From an uncultured euryarchaeote (GTDB lineage Archaea; Thermoplasmatota; Poseidoniia; Poseidoniales; Poseidoniaceae): DNA of 64,000 nucleotides. How positions within the stretch are numbered: the stretch's first letter is position 1; each line of letters starts with the position of its first letter. Where the stretch lies: NCBI GenBank assembly GCA_937892945.1, contig CALBIL010000044.1, positions 38,284 through 102,283 on the forward strand, in the 5' to 3' direction. Made by a program: the position numbers and the translations under genes. Shown piece by piece: positions 1 through 10,300 of this stretch. Under the pieces are notes generated by a model. It saw only the letters and a list, made by a program, of their open reading frames with translations, was not told the DNA's origin and did no database searches.

Positions 1-232
1 CTAAACAGAGACAAGAAAGGCGAGGTGCTCCATCAATCATCACGGTACAACAACCGCATGTACCAAGGTCGCATCCACGTTTTACGCCCAGAGTTCCAAC
101 TTTGTCGCGGAGCACATCCAGAAGGATTGCATTCGAGGGGGCTAAGACTTCAACAGGCCTGCCATTCACCTCCGCAGACCAGATATTCTGAGCTGGAGAA
201 GGGATCATTTCGATGTGTTCGCTGCCTACCAT
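1..232 (-). CDS. [2Fe-2S] small subunit of a molybdenum hydroxylase (CoxS/XdhA-like), 5' part only
   Basis: The reverse strand from an ATG at 232 reads 77 open codons to the window edge. After a short lead the protein carries [19 protein letters not shown] followed by [13 protein letters not shown], the plant-type ferredoxin cluster motif C-x4-C-x2-C of xanthine dehydrogenase/CO dehydrogenase small subunits. These subunits pass electrons from the molybdenum site to the FAD subunit. Only the N-terminal cluster is visible; the second [2Fe-2S] domain and partner subunits would lie to the left. MocA and XdhC genes about 10 kb away are the usual maturation partners, which supports the call. The exact substrate cannot be told. 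Confidence 0.85.
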   Translation of the reverse strand, partial: MVGSEHIEMIPSPAQNIWSAEVNGRPVEVLAPSNAILLDVLRDKVGTLGVKRGCDLGTCGCCTVMIDGAPRLSCLCL

Positions 233-319
233 AATCAGTCGCCAAAGGCGAGGTAGTGGACCCCGCATATCAACCTAGGGTATGCTCTTGGTTGGGAGAG
301 TACAACCTCCCGACTGTGT

Positions 320-1921
320 TCAACTCTGGGCTGGCATTCTTTTCTTGACGGAATCAACATCATCTTTGCCCGCAGGAGGGTCAATCCAATCTTCATCTCC
401 TGGTAAAATAAGTCCTTCACCAAGCCCAACTAAGCGTCCAGCAAGATGTCGTTGCCGATGAACTAATTCGTCCCAATTGTGCTCATCCACTTTCCATGCC
501 TTCCAACGTTTAATTTGTCGCGATTTGACCACTAAACGGGCGTATAATCTCAAATGGAGTTTGGCTGATGTCGGCCACCACATGAACAGAATCACAAATA
601 CCAAAACCGATGGCAAACGGGTGAGGAGGGCTAACAACCAATGGAGTTGCAAGAATTCGTTAACGGAGCTCCCCTCGGCAAGGAGCAACCAAGTGATTGT
701 TCCAGAACTAATAATCCACCAAAGTGGAAAGAAAACAATCGCTGAAACTACTTTGAGTGTGCCTATGATGGATTGATCAGCACCCCGTTTTTTCATAACA
801 GATACTGCAAGAGCGTTGGCACGATACGGTACGAGATTCCCAAAAACAGCACTCCAGGTAATGAGTCCAAGCATCCAAACCGCAGACCAAGACCATGAGA
901 TCAATAATTTCATCGAGGCCCATCGAGTGAGACGGTCTGGACGTGCGTCGACATCGAGTGGAGTCAAATTTCGTTGTTCAAGTTGCTCAAAATGAGATTC
1001 ACAGTCTTCGACGAGTTTCGATGTTGAAGTGGGTTCGGTCTTCGCAAAATATTCCCAACCTGCACGGATTCGTCTTGCACCCATGACTGATTCAGCATAT
1101 GTAGGTTTGATCAGTTTGCCACCGGATTGACGAGTTTTCTCAGCATAAGCCAAACTTCGACTTTTCCAGATGAGTGTTCGCTCTCTCCATGTCGTTTTGG
1201 AGAGGCTGGCACGTTTCAATTCGATACCAATTGTATCTGTAACAGAAGTAACCCATGCACGGTCAAGACGGTCTTGTTCCTCTTCATTTTCAATCAGTTC
1301 GGGAGCGGCATCAAATTGCATGACGCGTTCGACAACAACAGCAGCCCGTTCTCGAAAGGTTTGAGATTCTGAATAATGAAGCCCAATTGGAACTAATTGA
1401 GGCAAAGGTTTGCCACTCAATTGAGCTTTTCTACGTGCTGCAAGAAGGATTCGTGCAGCACCTGAGCGCGCACGCTTCACGGATGAATCAGTATGCGTTG
1501 TCCCTTCAGGGAAAATAATCAAACGCCCACCGTTTGCAACAACTGAAGCGACGCTATCCAATTGCTTTGTATTTCGGTCTTTTGCCCCGTGTTGGTCTGA
1601 ACTGTCTTGAGAGCGTTCGATTGGAACCGCACCTGCACTGCGAATCATTCGCCCTAAAATTGGTATCTTGAACAGTGTGTGTTTGGCAATCATCAAAAGT
1701 TTACCGGGAAGGGATGCATGCATGAGCATTGGGTCAATCAATCCACTCGGGTGCCAAGAAATGAAAATGACTCCCCCTTCTGGCGGTATATTTTCATCAT
1801 CAACGATATTGATTTCACGAAACCAAATACTCACTAATGACCTTGAAAATCGACGAACTAAACGATAAATTCGATTGGTTCGAGGGTGGCCGGGACCTGT
1901 CGGGTCTTTTGGCCAGCGCAT
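320..1921 (-). CDS. PlsC-like glycerolipid acyltransferase with C-terminal membrane domain
   Basis: This 533-residue protein has an acyltransferase domain in its first 240 residues: HPSGLIDP (H57 and D63, the variant HX5D catalytic pair seen in one GPAT/AGPAT subgroup), then GAVPIER and FPEGT at 137-141, which bind the glycerol phosphate moiety. Known members acylate glycerol-3-phosphate or lysophosphatidate at the membrane. Residues about 345-440 contain several hydrophobic segments (for example LLISWSWSAVWMLGLITW), an extension absent from minimal PlsC. The start ATG at 1921 is the first in frame. Acyl transfer to glycerol phosphate is unusual for archaea, whose lipids are ethers, but fits the gpsA gene at 26.4 kb. 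Acyl donor and acceptor are unknown. Confidence 0.8.
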   Translation of the reverse strand: MRWPKDPTGPGHPRTNRIYRLVRRFSRSLVSIWFREINIVDDENIPPEGGVIFISWHPSGLIDPMLMHASLPGKLLMIAKHTLFKIPILGRMIRSAGAVPIERSQDSSDQHGAKDRNTKQLDSVASVVANGGRLIIFPEGTTHTDSSVKRARSGAARILLAARRKAQLSGKPLPQLVPIGLHYSESQTFRERAAVVVERVMQFDAAPELIENEEEQDRLDRAWVTSVTDTIGIELKRASLSKTTWRERTLIWKSRSLAYAEKTRQSGGKLIKPTYAESVMGARRIRAGWEYFAKTEPTSTSKLVEDCESHFEQLEQRNLTPLDVDARPDRLTRWASMKLLISWSWSAVWMLGLITWSAVFGNLVPYRANALAVSVMKKRGADQSIIGTLKVVSAIVFFPLWWIISSGTITWLLLAEGSSVNEFLQLHWLLALLTRLPSVLVFVILFMWWPTSAKLHLRLYARLVVKSRQIKRWKAWKVDEHNWDELVHRQRHLAGRLVGLGEGLILPGDEDWIDPPAGKDDVDSVKKRMPAQS

Positions 1922-2014
1922 ACATCAAGCGATGTGTTCTGGCTTTTGAGTTCATCTCCGGAATAAGAAGAAAATGAGCGATTCGGGTTTTGACATATTC
2001 CGAATCTACTGATG

Positions 2015-4015
2015 TTATGATTTGGTCTCTTTCACTTCAACGAGAATGGCATCGGAACTACCCGCAGTTGTGTCATCATCACGCAATGTATTGAAATCAA
2101 TTCCTGCAAGAGTACCCTCTTCTTTATCGGAAATGAAATTAACAACAAAGAGAACGAGGATGAAAAGAACAATGAATGCCCCAAGTCCCATAAACATCGT
2201 AGTCGAAGACATCCCAGTGGCTTGCGTTTTCGCTTCAAAGGCTGAATCAGTATCCATCAGCATGATGTTTACAGAGATCAATGGAGACGAGGTGTGCCCA
2301 CCAGTATCGTTGGCTTTGATACCACGAAGTGAGATGGTATGGTTCCCTTCAATATCGATTCCTGGCAAGTGTTCGAGTTGGTGGATGATGTCAATAGCCG
2401 TCAAGGTACCACTGGTATCTCCGTGGTCGAAGCTGTGAATATTTGACCAGTCGTCTCGCAAATGATTGCTGCGCCATTGGATGGTATCAACATCACCAAG
2501 TGCAGCATACGACAAAGAATCTTCAGGGGACATATGGATACGGTTGTCATTGCCATTTTCAGTCATCAGTGAAACATCTAATGATGAATCAAATGCATAA
2601 TCCCGCTCTGCTGCTTCATAAACAGCATCAAGTGCTCGGACTTCTCCGTGACCGTAGACGTTGTTTTGACGGTTTTTAGGAATTAAATCTTCCACACAAG
2701 GTTCGTTTGCAGCCATGTACACACACAAGCGATAGGTTGCAGTTTCTTGCATGATATTTTTGATGTCAAAAGGTGAAAGGTCAGGATTGGCTTGGAACAT
2801 CAACGCTGCAACACCTGCTGCACCTGGAGTCGCCATTGAGGTACCTGACATGGCAGTGTATTGGTCTCCAGAATTGAAGGCTACAGACATGACATTGCTG
2901 CCAACATAGGCAATATTTGGTTTAACTCGACCTTCCTCTGTTGGGCCTTGACTTGAATAGACAGCAATAGCTGAATTCTTGTCCAATGCTCCGACAGTGA
3001 TGGCATCTTCTGCCGAGCCTGGCGTTCCAATTTGAGCCGAAACTGCGTTGTTCCCTGCTGCGATGAAGATTGCAATTCCAGCAGCCATCATTTCATTCGC
3101 GTAGCGATTAACACTGTCATCATCAGAAGAAGTCCACTCAGCAAGACCTGGGCCACCAAGACTCATCGAAGCACCACGGATGTTGAATTTGTAACGATTT
3201 TCAACCGTCCACTCCATTCCAGCCATCACAGTAGCAAAGGAGCCCGAACCTCCAGCATCGAGGACTTTCACACCAACAAGGAAGGCTTGTGGTGCCATAC
3301 CAACATGCTCATAATTTGGAGCACCCGTACCGGCAGTTGTACCTGCACAGTGTGAACCGTGTCCTTGGTCATCATATGGGAACACTTCAGTTCCGTTGGT
3401 AAGAGTTGGGTTGTTCACTGGGTCATAGAAGGCGATAACCTTGGGGTCATTGGTCGAATTGTCATCATCAAGGTCATCAAGACTTGCGTGAGAACCGTCG
3501 ATTCCAGTATCGATAATAGCGACTGCTGAACCTGCCCCATCGTATCCAGTATCAGCCCAAACGGTATCGACGCCATGAAGAACAGCTGCGTCGCCGTTGT
3601 TAACGGAGAGAATACCGTCCAATTCAAGCATGACGACACCAGGAAGACGAGAAGTGTCGAGAATGTATTCAACTGGAACTCGACCTGCTAAAGCATCAAT
3701 CCCTTCCAAAGTCCATTGATGTTGAAAATCAACTTCGCGTTCGAGTAAGGCGATTTCTTCTGCACCTGGCGTATGGTCAAAGTCGATAATGAGTGGAAGA
3801 GTGTTGTCTTCATCGAGGAAAAGAGGGCTGTCTTTGTGAACTTCAATCATGTCACCGATTCCATTACCGTTTCGATCGAGTGTTGTTTCAATCCACCAGT
3901 CTTCTTGTTCAATGGCATCCTGTTCAACGGAGACCGGTACGGCCATAGCCAAAGTTGGAAGAACCATAATGCCCAAACAGAGCAAAGTAATTATTTTTCG
4001 TGATGCAAACATCAT
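2015..4015 (-). CDS. Secreted, membrane-anchored subtilisin-like serine protease (S8 family)
   Basis: The 666-residue protein opens with a signal peptide (hydrophobic to about residue 25, ending in AMA). A stretch of about 80 residues resembling an I9-type propeptide follows, and includes DRNGNGIGD, a calcium-binding-like loop. The catalytic triad is complete: D169 in AIIDTGIDGSH, H219 in GHGSHCAGT and S393 in GTSMATPGAAG, with oxyanion N322 in AAGNN. A hydrophobic helix near 608-632 then anchors the protein, with a short charged cytoplasmic tail. It probably degrades proteins outside the cell. Two ATGs (4015 and 4012) sit directly after GGTGA, so either may be used. Confidence 0.93.
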   Translation of the reverse strand: MMFASRKIITLLCLGIMVLPTLAMAVPVSVEQDAIEQEDWWIETTLDRNGNGIGDMIEVHKDSPLFLDEDNTLPLIIDFDHTPGAEEIALLEREVDFQHQWTLEGIDALAGRVPVEYILDTSRLPGVVMLELDGILSVNNGDAAVLHGVDTVWADTGYDGAGSAVAIIDTGIDGSHASLDDLDDDNSTNDPKVIAFYDPVNNPTLTNGTEVFPYDDQGHGSHCAGTTAGTGAPNYEHVGMAPQAFLVGVKVLDAGGSGSFATVMAGMEWTVENRYKFNIRGASMSLGGPGLAEWTSSDDDSVNRYANEMMAAGIAIFIAAGNNAVSAQIGTPGSAEDAITVGALDKNSAIAVYSSQGPTEEGRVKPNIAYVGSNVMSVAFNSGDQYTAMSGTSMATPGAAGVAALMFQANPDLSPFDIKNIMQETATYRLCVYMAANEPCVEDLIPKNRQNNVYGHGEVRALDAVYEAAERDYAFDSSLDVSLMTENGNDNRIHMSPEDSLSYAALGDVDTIQWRSNHLRDDWSNIHSFDHGDTSGTLTAIDIIHQLEHLPGIDIEGNHTISLRGIKANDTGGHTSSPLISVNIMLMDTDSAFEAKTQATGMSSTTMFMGLGAFIVLFILVLFVVNFISDKEEGTLAGIDFNTLRDDDTTAGSSDAILVEVKETKS

Positions 4016-4170
4016 TTCACCAAATCAGTCCAACCATCCCCGACTTTTGAACCCATTGAAATAAAGTGTAAAGGAAATTGAACAACGAAATCGTATTCAA
4101 GAGTATACATCTCATCTCAAATGACGGGTCAATCATTAAAGCCTAATAGGAAATAGTTCGTTTGATTGTT

Positions 4171-7100
4171 ATGGCAGCACCAAGGCGTTCGGCACCTCGA
4201 AGAATGAATGTTCCAACCCAAGGCTTGTTGGCCAAATCCAGCCAAAAAGCCCCTTCGAGTGCGATTTATGTCGATTCAGAACAAATCGAAATGCCAATGA
4301 TGGTTCGGCCACCTGGTGAATCGATTTCTGAAGCAAATCGTTCACTGATGAAGTTTTCACAACTGATTATGATGTGTATTGCTTTAGCAGCGATATGGGG
4401 CGGTTTATTCCAAATTGCATTTGCCGAAGATGCAACAAATGATGATTTCTTAATATTGTTCGTTGGTGGATTTTTATCTGCGAGTATTGCCATTGGATGG
4501 ATTTATGCTCAGAGTAAAAAGAATGATTTTGTCCTGTATGAAGTGCAAGACTACATGCTCGGCATAGGATTCTTTTTCGCAACGATTGGAACGATTTGGG
4601 GTTCGCGCTTTTTAATTGGTTTTGTCACTGGGCAAGGATGGACTGACCTCTTTGGCGATGCTGAACACTTCAATGCTGGGGGCTGGACCGATTTTGTTAC
4701 CGGTGAATTTGTAGAATGGCACCCAAATGCAAAGGGAATCTATGTTCAAACTGCAGCCATGTTGGCATTGATATTCGCTGAAGTTCAACTCTTGAAGCGC
4801 TTCAAAGGTGCAACTGGCTTCGGCCGTGCTGTTGCTGCATATGCGCCGATATTAGTCTTGGTTGCAGCCGGAATGGGCCCTTGGATGACATGGACAGAAA
4901 ATACGATTTCATACGAAATGGGACTCTCCCTCATACTACTGTGTTTTGCTGCTATGGAAATGGCACTGCGCTCAAATAAGGCACTGAATTTTGTAGTTGT
5001 GGCAGTGGTCTCTGGACTCACTCCAATTCTCTTTGAAGTGTTCAACACAGGTGCCGATACCGACGGCGCAGGTGGCGCAATGTCTTTGCTGATTTTTATT
5101 ATCGCTATCCAAGGTTATTACGCCTCTCGACAGGAACTTCGTTCGGAATTAATACAAAAAGCATCAATTGTACTGGTTGGAGAAATCGTACTCGCCATGT
5201 ATATTGCACGTATTGAAGGATTGAACCTCCATCTTGGTCCAATCAAATCATCTGAGTTAGGAATTGATCACATCTTTGGATTAAGTGTCGCTCTTTGGAT
5301 TGCTGTATTGATATTCTATTTTCCAGCAGTTCAACAGCGTCGAGTACCATGGATGCCAATTGGATTAGCGGCTGCCTTAGTGATGTTGCCAAATGAGGGG
5401 AGTACATTACCGTGGATTATCACACTCTTGATGATACCTTACATGCTCTTTTTTGCCAAAGCAACACGACGTTGGGTTGCAGATTTCACAGTTGCTGCTT
5501 TAGCAGCATCTTACTTTTTGACGGATGTATTTGCAAATATAAACGAAATTCCACTTCGAGAAACATTTGGTTTTGATGGCATGCAGGTGCTCATTCCTCT
5601 CGCGTTATTTGGCATATCCGAATTCGCTCGACAGAAGGACAAAATCTCTGGTTGGACACACCTCGCTATGCTTGCCTCGATTGTTCTTTCACGAACAATT
5701 CTGCAAGCAGAAGACTGGTTTATGCCGTGGATTTTCATTGGCTACATGCTTTACCTTGCCCAGAACTCTTTCAGTCGCTTGACAACTGAAAGTTCGTGGG
5801 AAAAGAAGATGCAGGCCACAATGGTAGCTTTAATTGCGAACGCCTCAATGGTTCTTCTTGCTGTACTCGATCGATTCGATCTTCCCGAATTCTTGGGAAC
5901 ATTGGAAATATTACCTGAATATTTCAATTATCAAATTTTCATCTTGGGTGCAGTGAGTTATTGGATGCTTTATCCTGCTCGCAATATTGAATTGGATTTG
6001 GGGTTATTATTCAACTGGACCAAGCGATTTGCGGCTCAGGCCCCAGTTTACAATCCTAACACACATTCGTGGAACGCTCAAAACAGTGTTGGGATACAAG
6101 AAGACGGTGACTGGGTCAAGAAGAACAGTTGGAGTCAATTAACTCGGTTATCTCTCCTTATTCCATTTTTCATGATGAGTTTTAGTCTCATCACAATGGT
6201 AAATCCATGGGGTGCTGAATTCGATTCGATGGGCACTGAATCATTTGCAAGTGAACCGTGGATCTTGCTTCTCCTCGTCCCAGTGACTGCTTTGGTTCTT
6301 GAAATTAAAAATATGGACATCATCTCCTCTACTGTTCGTTCTGCAGGGGTATGGGTTTTGTTCACAATCGCATTACCTATCGGTGTCGCATTCTCTATGA
6401 TTCGCGAGAAAATGCAAACGCATGTCGATTATATTGACACTCGTATCCTTCCAGTCGCTCTTCTTCTCGATGTCATACTTTTGAGCGCCCCGCTTTATGT
6501 CAATTGGCTCATCACCAAACGCGGGATAGATGATGACCATCTTTCGGTGAATGCAGATGCTTGGGCAATGTTTGGGCTCGTAGGTTTGGCATGCCTTGAC
6601 AACTCAGGTGGATTGTTGTTGATTTCGATGCTTGGATTAATCACCGTTCGATGCGTTCAACATCGCCACATATGGCCATTGATGGTTTCTCCAATTGCAT
6701 TCTTCTTACTCAACGACCATTGGCTGGAATCAGCTGGAATCTCGAGATTTATGATCGAAGCAATCGATTCTACCAACTATGATTTTGCAGAATTTGGATT
6801 CCTCTCTCTCACCCGATTGGGTGGTATTCTCATCACTTTGCAAATGACGTATGCCCTCATCATGGATAATAAATTCGTTAAACTAAGCGAGAAGGGACGT
6901 GAAATGTTACCTTGGTATGGTGTATGGGGTTGGGCTCTTGTCGGCGTACTTGCTGCAACTTCAAGCGTTGGTTGGATTCCAGCAATCATGTGTGCTTACC
7001 TCATTATCAATTCATGGACATCAGGCAATGTCGAAACAATTCCTGTACTTCATCTGGGATTAGCAATCAGCCTTCTTATTGGTATGGGAGTTGAAGAGAC

Positions 7101-8304
7101 ATTCGATACAATCGAGCGTGCATTCTCTTGGAGTGTACTGCTTACAGCCTGTTCTGCACTCACCTTTGTCATCATGGACAATAAAGATCTACTTTTCAAA
7201 TATACATCAACTGAAACTGGAAAAGAGATGTCTTCAGAAAAGAAAGAGGAGGTTCTCAATACTCTTTACATCCTAACCTATCTCTCATTCATTTTGAGTT
7301 TCGATGCATTGCTTGGCATTGGAACACTGGTTGGGGCTGTTTTACTTACGCGAGATATTCTCGTAAAGGGTTATTCAAACGCTTTGTTCTTTGTTCCTGC
7401 AATACATGCGGTGGCATTAGCAAATCTCATCATTCAATTGGAAATCGATACGCTCGATATGGGCATACCTATTGGGATTTTCCTTGTTCTTGAAGGACTG
7501 GTTATCTCTTGGTTCTCCTTACAAAATGACAAGATGTACGAACTTGAATTCTTTGAATGGGAAGATGATAATCAATTCCTTGATTTCCTTGACCGCTTAG
7601 GAATGGCAGGTGTACTCAGTGCACTTGCTGGAATATTCTTTGTGTTTGGTGAAATAGACCAATGGTCTTTGGCTTGGATTCTTACGACAGTAATTCTCAT
7701 CGCAGTTGGAATTCAAGGATATGCACCCGAATATGAGGCTCGCTGGAGGCGTATCTTCGGAGGCTATGGTTCAATTCTTTCCTTTGTTGCTTTCAGCATG
7801 GAGGTTGAGAGCGATACTATGCAGGCGCTTTCGTTTGTCGGTGTAGGATTGATTGCATTAGGATGGGGATTCCTTACCATGCAACGATTAGAAGATGATG
7901 ATGTCGTCTACGAAATTGAACAAGTTCCTGCACAAAGTCTCACACCAAACGTTCAGCAAGCCTCCCTCTTAGAGAAGGGGCAGAAAAAGATCAAAGTGCA
8001 ATCAGAGGTTGTGGAAGTCGTTGAAGAACTGACCGAAGAAACTCCGGAAGTGGTTGAAGAAGAATTCCAAGGAATTCCAGAACCGGTTACGAAGCAAACA
8101 GAAAAGCAACCGGAACTCGTTGAAGAGGTTCTTGTTCAAATCCCTGACACTGTTGAAACATCAAAAGGGTTTGAAATCCGCCTTCCGCCTGGTAAACTAG
8201 AAGCAATTCTCAAATCAATCGACACAACACCACACGATGGGTACAAGCCGGTGATTGGTTTCAACCTAAACGGGCAAATAGTGATCGATTGGGTTGCAGT
8301 CTGA
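4171..8304 (+). CDS. Very large multi-pass membrane protein, unknown function
   Basis: This 1377-residue protein consists mostly of hydrophobic segments, perhaps 30 or more, from about residue 57 to 1235. It then has an acidic, Glu/Val-rich linker and a short globular end (LPPGKLEAILKSI, then VIGFNLNGQIVIDWVAV). The N-terminus is basic and cytoplasmic-looking (MAAPRRSAPRR). I chose the ATG at 4171 over an in-frame TTG at 4162. I recognise no catalytic motif; single regions recall polytopic transporters or glycosyltransferase membrane halves, but nothing specific. It lies between two subtilase genes, divergent from the first and ending directly against the stop of the second. Confidence 0.85.
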   Translation: MAAPRRSAPRRMNVPTQGLLAKSSQKAPSSAIYVDSEQIEMPMMVRPPGESISEANRSLMKFSQLIMMCIALAAIWGGLFQIAFAEDATNDDFLILFVGGFLSASIAIGWIYAQSKKNDFVLYEVQDYMLGIGFFFATIGTIWGSRFLIGFVTGQGWTDLFGDAEHFNAGGWTDFVTGEFVEWHPNAKGIYVQTAAMLALIFAEVQLLKRFKGATGFGRAVAAYAPILVLVAAGMGPWMTWTENTISYEMGLSLILLCFAAMEMALRSNKALNFVVVAVVSGLTPILFEVFNTGADTDGAGGAMSLLIFIIAIQGYYASRQELRSELIQKASIVLVGEIVLAMYIARIEGLNLHLGPIKSSELGIDHIFGLSVALWIAVLIFYFPAVQQRRVPWMPIGLAAALVMLPNEGSTLPWIITLLMIPYMLFFAKATRRWVADFTVAALAASYFLTDVFANINEIPLRETFGFDGMQVLIPLALFGISEFARQKDKISGWTHLAMLASIVLSRTILQAEDWFMPWIFIGYMLYLAQNSFSRLTTESSWEKKMQATMVALIANASMVLLAVLDRFDLPEFLGTLEILPEYFNYQIFILGAVSYWMLYPARNIELDLGLLFNWTKRFAAQAPVYNPNTHSWNAQNSVGIQEDGDWVKKNSWSQLTRLSLLIPFFMMSFSLITMVNPWGAEFDSMGTESFASEPWILLLLVPVTALVLEIKNMDIISSTVRSAGVWVLFTIALPIGVAFSMIREKMQTHVDYIDTRILPVALLLDVILLSAPLYVNWLITKRGIDDDHLSVNADAWAMFGLVGLACLDNSGGLLLISMLGLITVRCVQHRHIWPLMVSPIAFFLLNDHWLESAGISRFMIEAIDSTNYDFAEFGFLSLTRLGGILITLQMTYALIMDNKFVKLSEKGREMLPWYGVWGWALVGVLAATSSVGWIPAIMCAYLIINSWTSGNVETIPVLHLGLAISLLIGMGVEETFDTIERAFSWSVLLTACSALTFVIMDNKDLLFKYTSTETGKEMSSEKKEEVLNTLYILTYLSFILSFDALLGIGTLVGAVLLTRDILVKGYSNALFFVPAIHAVALANLIIQLEIDTLDMGIPIGIFLVLEGLVISWFSLQNDKMYELEFFEWEDDNQFLDFLDRLGMAGVLSALAGIFFVFGEIDQWSLAWILTTVILIAVGIQGYAPEYEARWRRIFGGYGSILSFVAFSMEVESDTMQALSFVGVGLIALGWGFLTMQRLEDDDVVYEIEQVPAQSLTPNVQQASLLEKGQKKIKVQSEVVEVVEELTEETPEVVEEEFQGIPEPVTKQTEKQPELVEEVLVQIPDTVETSKGFEIRLPPGKLEAILKSIDTTPHDGYKPVIGFNLNGQIVIDWVAV

Positions 8305-9684
8305 TTAAACGAATCGACGCTCAGCACCTTGAGAACCTGTAACAAACGGTTCTTTTGTTACGTCGGGGGATGAGGGATAAGCATTCCAGTATGCTTCACG
8401 CATGTCTTGATTTGCGTTCATGCATGCCACAACATCACCTGGTCTTTCTCCAAGGTCCGCTGATTGATTGAGATGAGCAATCATAGGCTCAATATTCGAA
8501 AGATTGACCAAACCCCAACCTGTTTGAGTGCAAGGTGCAACAGGTGAGATTGGCATTGTCCCCGAGGTAGGGTCCCATCCAATATCCGGATACCATGCCG
8601 AACGGTTGAGGGCTTCACGGACATCAGCATTTGAGACGGTGAAAGGATTACCATCAGCATCGGTTCCGTTCACGAGCATGCCGAGACGTAATTCAGGAGA
8701 AGCACCGGCACCAGCGTCATTGAATTCGAATCGAAGAGATTCCAAGACAAAAGAAAGAATTCCTGCGGTTCGAGGGGTTGCAAAGGAGGTACCTGAAGTC
8801 TCATGGTACCCGTCAATATCATCGTGGTTTGGAAGGTTTTGCGTCCAGTCAGCAGAAATATCTGGATACGAACCTGACATTATTTCCTTTTGGTCATCTC
8901 CTTCTTCGGCATATCCAGCAATACCGATGGACCAAGGTGGTCCTGCTGTAGAATCCTGAACGGCGGGAGAAGGGCTGTTATCGGCAGCACCAGTATGCAT
9001 CTTTCCTTGTTCGACAACTGCAATTTCAGTTCCTCGTTCGATTCCAGATACCGGCACTGAACCTGGTGCTCCAAAGGACGTTGAAATTACATCGACGAGA
9101 GGTTGGTTAGCCGCAGCAAGCACTGCTTCAGTACTGAACCCTTCGACGAAGAAAATGACTGCTTGTGGGTTGGCATTCAAAACTGAACCAGTTACGGCTG
9201 AACCATGACCATCACTTGGGTCATCTAAAATCAGTATTTCGCTGTCACCGTCGGGTGAAGAACCGATAATTTTCGTTCCTGGGAAGTAAACGATATCGCT
9301 TGAAGTCAATGTATTCCAACACGATTCTTTATCGGCATCATACCGTTCTTGCCAACTTCCCTCGAAGGTTAAATCACACACCTTGTTCACGCCAAGGCCG
9401 TCCAACAGCCAAGAAGGATATGTTTCATTGGTTCGGAAATGGTCATGATAGACATTGATTCCAGTATCGATTGGGGCGACAACGGAAAAGGCTCGCCAGT
9501 CATCATTCTCGTTCATTTCAGGTGAGGACGAAGCGGAAGAGGAATCATCCGTTAATGCAAGAGCAAAAAATGAGAAAATAAGTAAAAAGGTAAGGACACT
9601 CACAGCGATGAGCGTTCTGGGTTCCATCAAAGATGGAGTCTCGAGAGAGCCTTCTGAGGCCACCAGTACAGTCTCTTCCGCCAT
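8305..9684 (-). CDS. Membrane-anchored subtilisin-like serine protease
   Basis: The 459-residue protein begins with a 22-residue cytoplasmic segment and a single N-terminal transmembrane helix (about 24-45, [19 protein letters not shown]), so the catalytic domain faces outward as in a type II membrane protein. The S8 triad is D73 in APIDTGIN, H160 in DGHGSAVTG and S300 in [11 protein letters not shown], with a probable oxyanion Asn in GAADN at 236. Spacing between Asp and His (87 residues) is larger than in classical subtilisins, with an insert holding two Cys. Its stop abuts the stop of the large membrane protein. Substrate unknown; it differs clearly from the subtilase at 2.0-4.0 kb. Confidence 0.88.
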   Translation of the reverse strand: MAEETVLVASEGSLETPSLMEPRTLIAVSVLTFLLIFSFFALALTDDSSSASSSPEMNENDDWRAFSVVAPIDTGINVYHDHFRTNETYPSWLLDGLGVNKVCDLTFEGSWQERYDADKESCWNTLTSSDIVYFPGTKIIGSSPDGDSEILILDDPSDGHGSAVTGSVLNANPQAVIFFVEGFSTEAVLAAANQPLVDVISTSFGAPGSVPVSGIERGTEIAVVEQGKMHTGAADNSPSPAVQDSTAGPPWSIGIAGYAEEGDDQKEIMSGSYPDISADWTQNLPNHDDIDGYHETSGTSFATPRTAGILSFVLESLRFEFNDAGAGASPELRLGMLVNGTDADGNPFTVSNADVREALNRSAWYPDIGWDPTSGTMPISPVAPCTQTGWGLVNLSNIEPMIAHLNQSADLGERPGDVVACMNANQDMREAYWNAYPSSPDVTKEPFVTGSQGAERRFV

Positions 9685-9753
9685 AGCAGTCCCTCCAATG
9701 AGAACTTCATAACCCTACGCCCAATTCAAAAACCCCAACCGGTTGGCGAAAAC

Positions 9754-10299
9754 ATGGGTGAAAGCGATGAACGCTTGGTTTGGATTGACCTTGAAATGAC
9801 TGGACTGGATATTGAAAAAGAATCCATCATTGAAATTGCAACGGTTGTGACCGATGGAGAACTCAATATTCTTGCAACTGGCCCGAATCTTGCAGTTACT
9901 GTCTCAGAAGAACTCTTGGCGGGAATGGATGAATGGAATACGACGCATCATCATCAGAGTGGATTGGTTGAACGTGTCCGTACAGTAAGCGTTTCATGCG
10001 AACAGGCGGAAGCAAAAACACTGGCTTTTCTCAAGAAATGGGTGCCAGAGGGTTGTGCACCTCTCTGTGGAAACAGTGTTTGGAATGACAAAAAATTCAT
10101 GGAAAAGGAAATGCCTCTTCTAGTCGACTATCTTCATTACCGAATGATCGATGTTTCAACCGTCAAAGAATTAGCTCGTCGTTGGTATCCAGAAGCTGGA
10201 CGATACGAAAAGAAAGGTGCTCATCTTGCCTTAGATGATATTCTCGAGTCAATTGAAGAACTCCGATATTTTCGAGAACGGATATTTACTCAAAAGTGA
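9754..10299 (+). CDS. orn: Oligoribonuclease (DEDDh 3'-5' exonuclease)
   Basis: At 181 residues this matches the length of bacterial Orn and mitochondrial REXO2. All DEDDh residues are present: D12 and E14 in [11 protein letters not shown]112 in CGNSVWND, and H157 and D162 in GAHLALDDI. Long blocks such as [12 protein letters not shown] are nearly identical to the proteobacterial enzyme. Orn degrades 2-5-nt RNA fragments, finishing mRNA turnover in the cytoplasm. The gene is divergent from the subtilase with a 69-bp gap, and ends 1 bp from the xdhC-like stop. The family is common in Proteobacteria and eukaryotes and uncommon in archaea, so gene transfer is plausible. Confidence 0.95.
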   Translation: MGESDERLVWIDLEMTGLDIEKESIIEIATVVTDGELNILATGPNLAVTVSEELLAGMDEWNTTHHHQSGLVERVRTVSVSCEQAEAKTLAFLKKWVPEGCAPLCGNSVWNDKKFMEKEMPLLVDYLHYRMIDVSTVKELARRWYPEAGRYEKKGAHLALDDILESIEELRYFRERIFTQK

Positions 10300-10300
10300 A

